A model generated the notes under the pieces. It was not told where the DNA came from. It saw only the letters and a list, made by a program, of their open reading frames with translations, and did no database searches. A program made the position numbers and the translations under genes. 64,000 nucleotides of DNA from Actinomycetota bacterium (lineage in GTDB: Bacteria > Actinomycetota > Actinomycetes > Streptosporangiales > Streptosporangiaceae), in the NCBI GenBank assembly GCA_027314515.1, contig DAHVAR010000094.1:1-64000 (forward strand), given 5' to 3'. This document shows positions 24,874-33,239 of the stretch, piece after piece; the first letter of the stretch is position 1; each line of letters starts with the position of its first letter.

Positions 24874-25650
24874 ATGTGTGGTCAGGGTCACGGCACGGTG
24901 CTGGTCACTGGTGTCGGCCGGCGGCGGTCCATTGGCGCAGGTCTCGCGCTCGGGCTTGCCGAGGACGGGTGGGACCTGGTGCTGAACTGCTGGAAGCCGT
25001 ATGACGACCGGCTGGGCTATGAGCGCGGCGAGCACGATGCCGACGACGTGGCGGCGCAGTGCCGCCGCCTGGGGAGCAGGGTTGAGATCATGCCCGCGGA
25101 CCTTGCCGCGGCCGGTACCGCCGCGGATCTGGTAGCGGCCGCGTCCGGGCTGGGCGCCCTGCGCGGGCTGGTGATGTCGCATTGCGAGAGCGTGGACAGC
25201 TCGATCCTGGACACGACGCTTGACAGCTGGGAGCGGCATTTCGCGGTCAACGCCCGTGCCGTGTGGCTGCTGATCAAGGCATTTGCTGAGCGCCTGCCTG
25301 CCAGCCCGACGACGGAGGTCAGAGGGCGGATTGTCGCGCTCACCAGTGACCACTCTGCGCACAATTTGCCGTACGGAGCGAGCAAGGGGGCTCTGGACCG
25401 GGTCGTTATGGCAGCGGCTATCGAGCTCGCCAGCCGCGGCATACGCGCCAATGTCATCAACCCCGGCCCGATCGACACCGGCTGGATGACCCCGGCCATC
25501 CGCCAGGCGTGCGTGAGCAGCACGCCGGCCGGTCGCCTCGGGACGCCGGCCGACATCTCGGATCTGGTCCGCTTCCTCATGTCCGACGCCGGAGGCTGGA
25601 TCAACGGGCAAGTCCTGTACAGCAACGGCGGGTTCAAGACGTCCAGCTGA
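24874..25650 (+). CDS. Short-chain dehydrogenase/reductase (SDR)
   Basis: A 258-residue classical SDR with one departure. The cofactor motif is the longer VLVTGVGRRRSIGAGLALGL, of the kind seen in enoyl-reductase-like SDRs (TGxxxxxSIG). The catalytic stretch is LTSDHSAHNLPYGASKGALD (Tyr and Lys of YxxxK), followed by NVINPGPIDTGWM and the C-terminal GGWINGQVLYSNGG. CGGGAGG ends five bases before the ATG at 24874. It resembles SDRs that reduce 3-oxoacyl groups or antibiotic-modifying SDRs; the substrate is unknown. Confidence 0.85.
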   Translation: MCGQGHGTVLVTGVGRRRSIGAGLALGLAEDGWDLVLNCWKPYDDRLGYERGEHDADDVAAQCRRLGSRVEIMPADLAAAGTAADLVAAASGLGALRGLVMSHCESVDSSILDTTLDSWERHFAVNARAVWLLIKAFAERLPASPTTEVRGRIVALTSDHSAHNLPYGASKGALDRVVMAAAIELASRGIRANVINPGPIDTGWMTPAIRQACVSSTPAGRLGTPADISDLVRFLMSDAGGWINGQVLYSNGGFKTSS

Positions 25651-25745
25651 CCCGGTGACACTCTCGCTGAAACCCCGGGCCGGTTGAAGCCGCCCGGCTG
25701 GCGAGCGTCGTTGTGGTGGTCTGCTGCCGGCACCTGCCTGACTGG

Positions 25746-26636
25746 TCAGATCGATTTGCCGGCCGCGGCGACGCCGGCTGACGTGCAAACGCTGGCCGGC
25801 TGATTGCCGGTAAGCGTGCAGATCGCGGCGGTGATCATGTTGGCTGCCCCGTCGATGTCGCGGCCGATCGCGCTGGCCGGGTCGTGCATCGCCGCGGCGA
25901 CTTGCGCCCAGGTCAGCCCGGCCAGGGCGGACGGCACGTACTGAGCGCTCGGGACGAGGTAGCGGTTGCCGATGTCGACGAACGGAATCGAGCCGCCCGA
26001 GTACCGGGCGAACAGCGCTTGCTCTTGCGGCGTGGGGTGCTGGAGGTAGACGTGCGCGAAGGGGGTGGCCGGGTCGGCCTTTTCCCCGTACCACTCGACC
26101 GGCACGAACCTGAGGTACTTGCTGGCGTAGCCGGCGTCGGCGAAGGTCAGCGTGGGCGTGCTCGGGTAGACGTCGGCAGGCGAGGAGTGGATGAAGCGCA
26201 GTCCGGTAAGCGTGCCGAACCGGCTCACGGCGGCTGCGATCGCCCACCGTTCCGCGGCGCAGTACGGGCAGAACTCGCCGCCCATGTACAGCAGTTCCGG
26301 CGTCCGGCCGGCCATGAGCTCAGGTTGCCCGCTGATCGATTTCAGGCCCGTCGCGGTGCCTGCGCCTACCCGGTTGAACGTGGCAGCCGGTGCGGTCGTG
26401 ATCTCGCGCGCGACCGCCGGGTCGGCTGCCGCCGCACCCGGCCCTGCGGGTGCCGGGGACCTGCCGAGGCTGACCAGCACGACCACGATCACCAGCAGCA
26501 CCACGACGGCGACGCTGCCGCCTGCGATCGCGATTCTCCGGCGCGTCTCGGCGCGCCTTGCCGCCGCCTGCTGGGCGGCGATCTTCTGGCGGGCCCGCTG
26601 CGCCGCAAGCCGTTCAGCCTTACCCATGGTGCCCAT
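25746..26636 (-). CDS. DUF929-family membrane-anchored thioredoxin-like protein
   Basis: A 296-residue protein: a basic Gln/Ala/Arg-rich cytoplasmic N-terminus (1-36), one membrane helix (about 37-58), and an extracytoplasmic domain with MGGEFCPYCAAERWAIAAAV, the CxxC motif of the DUF929 family. CPYC suggests a thiol-disulfide role outside the membrane. ATGs at 26636 and 26627 are both possible starts. A 26-bp perfect palindrome ends 41 bp upstream-to-16 bp upstream of the start, between this gene and blaI, so it is probably under BlaI control. Confidence 0.82.
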   Translation of the reverse strand: MGTMGKAERLAAQRARQKIAAQQAAARRAETRRRIAIAGGSVAVVVLLVIVVVLVSLGRSPAPAGPGAAAADPAVAREITTAPAATFNRVGAGTATGLKSISGQPELMAGRTPELLYMGGEFCPYCAAERWAIAAAVSRFGTLTGLRFIHSSPADVYPSTPTLTFADAGYASKYLRFVPVEWYGEKADPATPFAHVYLQHPTPQEQALFARYSGGSIPFVDIGNRYLVPSAQYVPSALAGLTWAQVAAAMHDPASAIGRDIDGAANMITAAICTLTGNQPASVCTSAGVAAAGKSI

Positions 26637-26651
26637 CCCGCCGGTCGTTAT

Positions 26652-26690
26652 CTACGGTCTACGTACGTAGACCGTAGCATTCGTTAGACT
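26652..26690. promoter_or_regulatory. BlaI-type operator (26-bp perfect palindrome) and blaI -10 box
   Basis: Positions 26652-26677 are a perfect palindrome with half-site CTACGGTCTACGT; the core TACGTACGTA has the TAC...GTA form of BlaI/MecI operators. TAGACT (26685-26690) is a -10 candidate for blaI and places the palindrome over the -35 region. The DUF929 gene starts 16 bp away on the other side, so one site could control both directions. Confidence 0.7.
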
Positions 26691-26750
26691 GCTCCCGGTA
26701 GCTGTCAGCGGCCCGCAGGTAACGGCCCGGCGGCGCAGCGGGGAGGCAAC

Positions 26751-27119
26751 GTGCGCGGATTCGGTGACCTGGAGTCAGTGGTCATGCACATGGTGTGGGA
26801 CTCCTGCGGGCCGGTGACCGTCAGGGAACTGTTCGATCAGCTCAGCCGCGATCGCTCGATCGCGTACACGACGGTCATGAGCACTATGGACAACCTGCAC
26901 CGCAAGGGCTGGCTCGCGCGGGTCAAGGACGGCAAGGCCTACCAGTACACCGCGACTGCGAGTCGCGAGGAGTACAGCGCGCGGCTGATGCGAGAAGCGC
27001 TGGCTGGCGGAGGGGACACCGAGGCAGTGCTCACGCACTTCGTCGCGCAGATCGGCGGAGCGGAGTCGCAAGTGCTGCGCACGGTGGTGCAGCGGCTATC
27101 CGGCCGGCGGCCGGAATGA
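26751..27119 (+). CDS. BlaI/MecI/CopY-family repressor
   Basis: A 122-residue winged-helix repressor: LESVVMHMVWDSCGPVTVRELFDQL, then YTTVMSTMDNLHRKGWLARVKDGKAYQYTA, the recognition helix and wing of BlaI/MecI proteins, and a C-terminal dimerisation part. The GTG at 26751 has GGGAGG just upstream. Its stop overlaps the start of the M56 metallopeptidase (ATGA). In the classical system a BlaR-type membrane protease triggers loss of the repressor. Confidence 0.92.
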   Translation: MRGFGDLESVVMHMVWDSCGPVTVRELFDQLSRDRSIAYTTVMSTMDNLHRKGWLARVKDGKAYQYTATASREEYSARLMREALAGGGDTEAVLTHFVAQIGGAESQVLRTVVQRLSGRRPE

Positions 27120-28075
27120 CCCCGGCGCTGCTGATCTGCGCGTATGCGCTGGCAGTCGGGTGGTTCCTGCCGGAGTTGCTGGCGGCGCTGACCGCCCCCG
27201 GCATGAGCGCGCGGCTGGGGCTGACGGCCTGGCTGACCTCGATGGCCTGCGTGCTGGCGTGCTTCGCTGTCGCGCTGCAGTACCTGCTCGGCGCGGCAGT
27301 CACGGGCTGGCCGCTGCTGGCTCAGGCGATCTGCCGGTCGGCTACCGGGCACGCCTGCCCGCCGCTGGTATACCGGGGCGCGATCCTCGAGATCCCGCTC
27401 AGCGCCGCCGCGCTCGGCGGGGCGCTGGCCGCGACGGTGCTGGCCTGGCAGTACGGCCGCCGGCTGCAGCGGTCCCGGCGGCGGACGCGCGCCCACGCCG
27501 AGTCAGCCCGGATCACCGGCCGCGCGCTGACGGCGGCCAGCGGCACGGTAGTTCTCGACGTCCAGCAGCCGGCCGCCTACTGCGTGCCGGGCCGCCCGCC
27601 CGCCATCGTGCTTACCGCCGGCGCCCTTGCCGTACTCGAGCCCGCGCAGCTCACCGCGGTGATCGCGCACGAGAAGGCGCACCTGGCCGGCGGCCATCAC
27701 AGGCTCGTCGCGCTCACCCGCGGGCTGGCCGCAATCCTTCCGCGGGTGCCGCTGTTCACGCGCGGCGCCGCAGAGGTGGAGCGGCTTGCCGAGATGCGCG
27801 CCGACGACCGCGCGGCGCGTGACTTTGGCCGGCCGGTCCTCGTCACAGCGCTGCTGGCCATGGGCACCGGCACGGCAATTCCCGTTCTCGCGCTGGCGGC
27901 AACCGCCCAGAACGTGACAGCCCGCGTGCATCGCTTGCTCGCCCCCCCGCCGCGCGCCCGGCACATCGGCAACGGACTGGCTCTCGTCACCGTGACGCTG
28001 CTCGTCGCGGCGGGGTCGGCGCTGATCGCCCGGTTTGCCGGCCCGCTGGCCGCCCACGCCTTGGCGGTGCCGTGA
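27116..28075 (+). CDS. M56-family membrane metallopeptidase (BlaR-like, no penicillin sensor)
   Basis: A 319-residue membrane protein with hydrophobic segments near residues 3-22, 35-58, 87-105 and 280-305. The zinc motif is HEKAH in LTAVIAHEKAHLAGGHHRLV, with a downstream acidic ligand in RLAEMRADDRAA. It ends after the last helix and has no penicillin-binding sensor domain, as in many actinobacterial M56 proteins. It is coupled to blaI by a 4-bp overlap and is probably the protease that inactivates the repressor or a partner. Confidence 0.9.
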   Translation: MTPALLICAYALAVGWFLPELLAALTAPGMSARLGLTAWLTSMACVLACFAVALQYLLGAAVTGWPLLAQAICRSATGHACPPLVYRGAILEIPLSAAALGGALAATVLAWQYGRRLQRSRRRTRAHAESARITGRALTAASGTVVLDVQQPAAYCVPGRPPAIVLTAGALAVLEPAQLTAVIAHEKAHLAGGHHRLVALTRGLAAILPRVPLFTRGAAEVERLAEMRADDRAARDFGRPVLVTALLAMGTGTAIPVLALAATAQNVTARVHRLLAPPPRARHIGNGLALVTVTLLVAAGSALIARFAGPLAAHALAVP

Positions 28076-28263
28076 CACCCGAGCTCAGCGCGTCACGCAG
28101 CGCTGGCCGTGCGACGAGATCACGGCGGTCTTGGACGCGTGCGCGCATGGGGGGCCGGCTGCCGTGGGTACATCAAAAGCTCAGGTACCGTCGTCGCCCT
28201 GACTGATGGCAGCACTCGTTGTCTCCGGCGGCCCGGATATCGTCCTAACGCGGGGGAGAGCGG

Positions 28264-29415
28264 ATGCTGACAGCGGAGACAGTTGATCGGATTGTCCGGT
28301 TCGACGGGGACGAGCTACCCGTTACTTCCGTCTATGCGCACATCGACGCTGATCCAGGTCATCGCGAGGATCTGCACGCCCGGGTGACGAGCATGCTGGA
28401 CGAGGTCTACCCGCTAGCGAAGAGCGACTCCGTCGATCATGAAGCTCGCCTGTCGCTGCGAGCCGACATCGACCGGATCAGGGAGTCGCTGGTGCAGGAA
28501 CGCTGGAAGCCGGGCGCCGTGGCCATCTTCGCCTGCAGCGGGCGCAATCTGTACGAGGAGGTGCCCCTGCCGCGCCGGGTCCGTGACCAGGCGGTAGTCG
28601 ATGCGATGCCGCACGTCCGGCCGATGCTGACAGTCCTGGACGAGTACCACCGCGCCTGCGTTGTGGTCGTGGACAAGGCCTCTGCCCGGCTCTGGGAGAT
28701 CTACCAGGACGAACTGCGCGAAGTGGGCACGGTCAGGGACCGGGTGCTGCGCAAGCCGAATTTCGCCGCGTGGCGGGTCGAGCAGCGGGTCCGCAACAAG
28801 GCAGACGAACTGAGCAAACGGCACTATCGGAACGTCGTGGAGCGGCTCGAGCAGTTGTTCCGTGCTAAGGACTTCGACCTGCTGATCGTCGGCGGTCACG
28901 AGTACGAGGTGCCGGCCTTCATCGACTTCCTGCCGAAGGACCTGCGGGCGATGGTCGCGGGCACCTTCAGCGTCGACCCGGCCGAGCCGGTGCTCGCCGA
29001 GGTGCGCGCGAACTCTGACGCGATCCTGCAGAGTTACGAGAGTGCGCAGGAGAGGCAGTTGGTCAGCGACATCATGGCGAAGGTGGCATCGGGCGGGCTG
29101 GCCGTCGCGGGCCTGAACAGCTGCCTGTGGGCTGGCTCGATCGCCGCGATACAGACCCTGCTCGTCATGGACGGCGTCGTGGTGCCGGGCGTGATATGCG
29201 ATCAATCGGGCTGGCTGGCGCGATCTGGCGATAGCTGTCCACTCTGCGGCAATCAGACCAGGCAATCCCCGGACATCGTCGACGAGCTAGCCCAGGAGGT
29301 AATCGCCGAGGGCGGCTCTGTCAAGCACATCAGCGATGATGATCGGCTAGCTGAGCCGCTCACTGCCGCGTCGATCCGGTTCCCGCTGCCACCGTTGCCG
29401 GTCCCGGCCGGCTGA
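28264..29415 (+). CDS. Bacterial release-factor-like protein (baeRF/Vms1-like)
   Basis: A 383-residue protein of the eRF1/Vms1-like fold found in bacteria. It has an N-terminal region (VTSVYAHIDADPGHREDLHAR), a central region CVVVVDKASARLWEIYQDEL, LLIVGGHEYEVPAFIDFLPKDLRAMVAG and a C-terminal part ending with a CPLCGN zinc-knuckle-like pair. This order matches the baeRF families thought to act in ribosome rescue or peptidyl-tRNA release; direct evidence in bacteria is scarce. GGGGGAGAG lies before the ATG at 28264. The 187 bp upstream holds nothing else recognised. Confidence 0.75.
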   Translation: MLTAETVDRIVRFDGDELPVTSVYAHIDADPGHREDLHARVTSMLDEVYPLAKSDSVDHEARLSLRADIDRIRESLVQERWKPGAVAIFACSGRNLYEEVPLPRRVRDQAVVDAMPHVRPMLTVLDEYHRACVVVVDKASARLWEIYQDELREVGTVRDRVLRKPNFAAWRVEQRVRNKADELSKRHYRNVVERLEQLFRAKDFDLLIVGGHEYEVPAFIDFLPKDLRAMVAGTFSVDPAEPVLAEVRANSDAILQSYESAQERQLVSDIMAKVASGGLAVAGLNSCLWAGSIAAIQTLLVMDGVVVPGVICDQSGWLARSGDSCPLCGNQTRQSPDIVDELAQEVIAEGGSVKHISDDDRLAEPLTAASIRFPLPPLPVPAG

Positions 29416-29465
29416 CCGGGCATCTGCCGCCGACCGCGCAGCGCCAAGGCGGTTTCGCTGGCCGC

Positions 29466-30023
29466 TCAGCCAGCTACCCGGCGGCCGGCGAATTGCTCGA
29501 TGATCGCCGGGCAGAAGGCGGGCAAGTCTGCGGGGGACCGGCTGGTCGTGAACTGGCCGTCGATGACGACTTCCTGGTCGACGGCCTGGGCGCCGGCCAG
29601 GCGCAGGTCGGTCCACAAACTCGGCCACGAGGTCAGTCGCCGGCCGCGGACCACGTCGGCCTCGATGAGCGTCCACGGGCCGTGGCAGATCGCGCCGATG
29701 GGCTTGCCGGTCTGCGCGAACGCCTTCACGAAACCGACAGCAGTGGCATTGATCCGCAGCAGGTCGGGACTGACGGTGCCACCCGGCAGCAGCAGCGCGT
29801 CATAGTCGTCCGGCTTGGCGTCGCCGATCTGCCGGTCGACCGCGAGCGTGCCGGCCGGTACCAGGTCGAACTGCCGGGCCTGGATCTCGCCCGGATGGAT
29901 GGACAGCAGGTCGCAGGCGGCGCCCGCGCCGTACACGGCACCGCGGGGTTCCTCAAGCTCGTTCCGCTCTACACCGTCGGTCGCCAGGATCGCGACTGTC
30001 ATGCCGCCAAGATCTCGGGTCAT
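29466..30023 (-). CDS. DJ-1/PfpI-family protein
   Basis: A 185-residue class I glutamine-amidotransferase-like protein. The nucleophile elbow is IGAICHGPWTLIEADVVRGR, with the acidic residue in DGVERNELEEPRG; DALLLPGGTVSPDLLR is typical of PfpI/YhbO. Such proteins are proposed deglycases, chaperones or proteases. It lies 20 bp downstream of the formaldehyde dehydrogenase gene and is likely co-transcribed, which would pair two enzymes that deal with reactive carbonyls. Confidence 0.87.
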   Translation of the reverse strand: MTRDLGGMTVAILATDGVERNELEEPRGAVYGAGAACDLLSIHPGEIQARQFDLVPAGTLAVDRQIGDAKPDDYDALLLPGGTVSPDLLRINATAVGFVKAFAQTGKPIGAICHGPWTLIEADVVRGRRLTSWPSLWTDLRLAGAQAVDQEVVIDGQFTTSRSPADLPAFCPAIIEQFAGRRVAG

Positions 30024-30043
30024 GGCTGCTCCCGTGGTTGTGG

Positions 30044-31189
30044 TTAGCCGGCCGGGAAGAGTGTGACTTTGGTCCAGCCGTTATCGCGGTTGTCGAAGTG
30101 CCGGTATGCCTGCGGTGCCTGGTCGAGCGGGAGCTGGTGGGAGATGACGAAGGACGGAGTTGCCTTGCCGGTGCTGATGAGGTCGCGCAGGTGGGTGTTG
30201 TAGGCCTTGACGGGACACTGCCCGGTGCCCATGTGCTGGCCCTTGAACCAGAAGTTCCCGTAGTCGAAGGCGATCTCGCCGCGCCGGGCGAGTTCGTCGG
30301 AGCCGCCGGGGTCTGCGGGGACGTAGAGACCGACCACGCCGATGTGACCGGTGGGCTTGACGGAATCAACGAGCTCGTTCAGGGTCTGACTGGGGTGCTC
30401 GTGGCCGGCCGGGTCGTGGGCCTGGTAGCCGACGCACTCGCAGCCGCAGTCGGCGCCGTGGCCGTCGGTAACGTGCAGGACCTGCTCGACGGGCGAGGTT
30501 GCGCCGTCGTTGATCGGGATGGCGCCGATCTTCTCGGCGAGAGCGAGCCGGTCCGGGTGGCGGTCGATGACCATGACTTTGCTGGCGCCTTTGATGATGG
30601 CGGAGTAGGCGGCCATCAGGCCGACCGGGCCGGCGCCGTAGATGACGACGGTGTCGCCGGCGGTGACGTGGGCCATTTCGGTGGCGTGGTAGCCGGTAGG
30701 GAAGATGTCGGAGAGCATGACGTAGTCGTTTTGCTTCTCGGTCGCGTCGTCGGGCAGCGGGAGGAGGTTGAAGTCGGCCCACGGGACTTGCAGGTATTCG
30801 GCCTGGCCGCCGTTCCAGGGGCCCATGTCGGCGAAGCCGTAGGCGGCGCCGGCGATGCCGCGGTCGGGGTTGGCGGTCAGGCAGTAGCTGGTCAGGCCGC
30901 GTTCGCAGTTGGGGCAGTGGCCGCAGGCGACGTTGAACGGGACCGCGACCATGTCGCCGGGGCGGAGTTGCTCGACCGCGGGGCCAGTCTCCACGACGCG
31001 TCCCATGTTCTCGTGGCCCAGGACCCGGCCGGCTTCGATGTCGGTGCGGCCTTCGTACATGTGCAGGTCCGAGCCGCAGATGTTGGTCCTGGTGATCTGC
31101 ACGACCGCGTCACCGGGCCGCTCGATGCGCGGATCGGGGACCTCGGTCACCGATACGTCCCGCGGGCCGTTATACACAAGCGCTTTCAC
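30044..31189 (-). CDS. fdhA: Zinc-dependent alcohol dehydrogenase, glutathione-independent formaldehyde dehydrogenase type
   Basis: A 381-residue zinc MDR enzyme. Catalytic zinc ligands are in NICGSDLHMYEG and GRVLGHENMG; the structural zinc loop is CGHCPNCERGLTSYC. The nucleotide site is VVIYGAGPVGLMAAYSAI with VIDRHPDR. An insertion after the Rossmann core (CECVGYQAHDPAGHEHPSQT) and FWFKGQHMGTGQCPVK are characteristic of the Pseudomonas putida-type formaldehyde dehydrogenase/dismutase, which keeps NAD bound and needs no glutathione. It heads a two-gene operon with the PfpI protein. Confidence 0.9.
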   Translation of the reverse strand: MKALVYNGPRDVSVTEVPDPRIERPGDAVVQITRTNICGSDLHMYEGRTDIEAGRVLGHENMGRVVETGPAVEQLRPGDMVAVPFNVACGHCPNCERGLTSYCLTANPDRGIAGAAYGFADMGPWNGGQAEYLQVPWADFNLLPLPDDATEKQNDYVMLSDIFPTGYHATEMAHVTAGDTVVIYGAGPVGLMAAYSAIIKGASKVMVIDRHPDRLALAEKIGAIPINDGATSPVEQVLHVTDGHGADCGCECVGYQAHDPAGHEHPSQTLNELVDSVKPTGHIGVVGLYVPADPGGSDELARRGEIAFDYGNFWFKGQHMGTGQCPVKAYNTHLRDLISTGKATPSFVISHQLPLDQAPQAYRHFDNRDNGWTKVTLFPAG

Positions 31190-31411
31190 GGCAGGCCTCC
31201 CGTCATCGCCGCATTACCTCCGGCCGCGGTTACGCGGTTGTCAGCAACGATGCCGCGATGGCGAGCCGGCGCGCATCCCTCGGCCGGGTAGTTTGACCGC
31301 CGCCGGCGCAGGCGGTCCCGGGGTCAGCGGGACGCGGGTATTAGCCTGCCTGCATCGGCATCAGCCGGCCTGCTCGGCTGGCCGGCCAGGCAAGGAACGG
31401 GGGAATCACAG

Positions 31412-31768
31412 ATGTCCGGTGACTTCGCCAGCGCACTGCAGCACACGAACCAGGTCGAGCTCACTGTTACCGGCAGGAACACCGGGCGGCAGATTACGCT
31501 CCCGGTATGGTTTGTGCGGGATGGCGATAAGTTCTACCTGCTCCCGGTCAGAGGGTCAGATAGTGATTGGTTCAAGAACGTGCTCAAGACGCCGCGATTG
31601 CGGCTCACCGCGGACGGCGCGACCGTGACCGCCACGGCCACGCCGGTTACCGAGCCCCGCCAGGTGCACGAGGTCGTCGAGAGGTTCCGCGCGAACTACG
31701 GGCCTGACCTGGTGGCCCAGTACTACCCGAAGACCGACGTCGCCGTCGACGTCAGATTGCCCGGCTGA
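31412..31768 (+). CDS. Deazaflavin (F420)-dependent nitroreductase-family protein
   Basis: A 118-residue split-barrel protein: LTVTGRNTGRQITLPVWFVRDGDKFYLLPV, GSDSDWFKNVLKTPRLRLTADG and a closing helix. The TGRxTGR...P and GS...W pattern is that of the Ddn/DUF385 family, whose members use F420H2. It is shorter than most but complete. It is divergent from fdhA (222 bp apart) and 10 bp upstream of the SCO6745-type gene. Confidence 0.8.
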   Translation: MSGDFASALQHTNQVELTVTGRNTGRQITLPVWFVRDGDKFYLLPVRGSDSDWFKNVLKTPRLRLTADGATVTATATPVTEPRQVHEVVERFRANYGPDLVAQYYPKTDVAVDVRLPG

Positions 31769-31777
31769 GAGGCGAGC

Positions 31778-32671
31778 ATGTCAGGATTGATCGGCGTCAC
31801 GCCGCACACGGCCCGGCGCACCTTCCGCGCGGCGGAGCCGATCCACGGGATGATCTATTTCACCCCGTACGGCCCGGATGCGTACGGCAAGGTCGGCATC
31901 ACGGATCCGCGCATGGCTTACTTCGCCTCGCGCTCGGCCGCGCTCGGCCGCGTGCCAGCCGAAACCGTCATCGCTACCTTCTTCAACTTCAGCCCCGCGA
32001 TCGTCCGCCGGTGCATCCCGGCAGCGTGGGACATTGCCACCCCGGCCCAGGTGCTGGCGGCGCGGCTGGACGCGGCCGACCGGTCGCTGCGCCAGGCGTG
32101 GCCGGACGACGTCGCAGGCCCGCAGGTGCGCGAGGCGGCCGACCTGGCGCAGCGTGCCGCGCAGCGGGCGGCCACGCGCCCGCAAGGCCGCCCGCTGTTC
32201 GCGGCGCACGCCGCGCTGCCCTGGCCCGACGCGCCGCACCTGGTGCTCTGGCACGCGCAGACGCTGCTGCGCGAGTACCGGGGCGACGGGCACGTCGCGC
32301 TGCTGCTGGCCGAGGGACTCGACGGCCCTGGCGCTCTCATCTCGCATGCCGCGACCGGCGCCGTCCCCGCCGAGGTATTGCGGGCGACCCGCGGCTGGAG
32401 CGAGCAGGAGTGGGCCGCAGGGGCCGAAGGCCTCCGGGAGCAGGGCTGGCTAGCCGACGGGCCGGAGCTCGCGCTGACCGAGCTGGGGCAACAGCGGCGC
32501 CAGGCCGTCGAGGACCGCACCGATCAGCTGGCCGCCTACCCGTACGAGGCAATCGGCGAGGACGGCTGCGCCCGGCTCAGTGAGCTCACCGCCCGGCTGT
32601 CAGCCGCGGTGATGGCTGCCGACCTCGGGTTCCCCGCCGTTCTGGCGACCCAGTATGCGGGAGCAAGCTAA
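31778..32671 (+). CDS. SCO6745-family protein
   Basis: A 297-residue, mainly helical protein: RRTFRAAEPIHGMIYFTPYG, YFASRSAALGRVPAETVIATFFNFSPAIV and ALPWPDAPHLVLWHAQTLLREYRGDGHVALL are hallmarks of the actinobacterial SCO6745-like (SalK-related) family. The second half resembles a degenerate winged-helix region (GWSEQEWAAGAEGLREQGWL, LTELGQQRR). No enzymatic role is established. It follows the F420-type gene by 10 bp and is probably co-transcribed. Confidence 0.75.
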   Translation: MSGLIGVTPHTARRTFRAAEPIHGMIYFTPYGPDAYGKVGITDPRMAYFASRSAALGRVPAETVIATFFNFSPAIVRRCIPAAWDIATPAQVLAARLDAADRSLRQAWPDDVAGPQVREAADLAQRAAQRAATRPQGRPLFAAHAALPWPDAPHLVLWHAQTLLREYRGDGHVALLLAEGLDGPGALISHAATGAVPAEVLRATRGWSEQEWAAGAEGLREQGWLADGPELALTELGQQRRQAVEDRTDQLAAYPYEAIGEDGCARLSELTARLSAAVMAADLGFPAVLATQYAGAS

Positions 32672-32693
32672 GCGGGCTGGCGCCTGCCAGGCA

Positions 32694-33089
32694 CTACTTG
32701 TGCGAGAAACCTGAGCACGACGGCCCCGTCCGTCCGTGCGGCAGCCCGCCCGCAGTTCTTGCCTGAGCGAAGGCCGGTCGCGCCGGGCCCGGGCAGCCAC
32801 CGCGGCTGGCTCCGGAGAACAATGCCAGAGCCGTTCCGGCTAGCACCATGCCGACCAGGAAGAAGATGGTGAGCCACATCGCGAACGTCATCTTGGCCGG
32901 TTCTGCACCGTGATCTGCCGGCGTGACGGTCGGCGTCCGGGGTCCGCCTAGTTGCTCGGACTCCGGCAATGCCGTGTTCGCTGTCACGGTTGTGAAGGAC
33001 TCGAACGCGATCGTCAGTTCTGGGTCGGCAATCCGCAGGTTGTGCTCGATCGCATCCAGCGCAATCTGCTCGCTAGCCTTCAAGCTCAT
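32694..33089 (-). CDS. DUF3040-like single-pass membrane protein
   Basis: A 131-residue protein starting MSLKASEQIALDAIEHNLRIADPELTIAF, like the N-terminus of DUF3040 proteins (S-x-x-E-x-x-x-L-x-x-I-E...DP). One membrane helix lies at about residues 68-90 (MTFAMWLTIFFLVGMVLAGT), followed by a Gly/Pro/Arg-rich tail. DUF3040 proteins are small actinobacterial membrane proteins of unknown role. Confidence 0.65.
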   Translation of the reverse strand: MSLKASEQIALDAIEHNLRIADPELTIAFESFTTVTANTALPESEQLGGPRTPTVTPADHGAEPAKMTFAMWLTIFFLVGMVLAGTALALFSGASRGGCPGPARPAFAQARTAGGLPHGRTGPSCSGFSHK

Positions 33090-33239
33090 GGCTCTCTCCG
33101 TGCTCGCGTGTCGGGATATCGGCTGTCGGCAAGAGACCGGTTGCCGGGTTCGCGGCAGGCCGCTCAGGCTATAGGGACAGTCCTACCGTGGCGCCGGACG
33201 ACGATGCATCCCGGCGATCAATCATCTTGGGGCGCCGGA

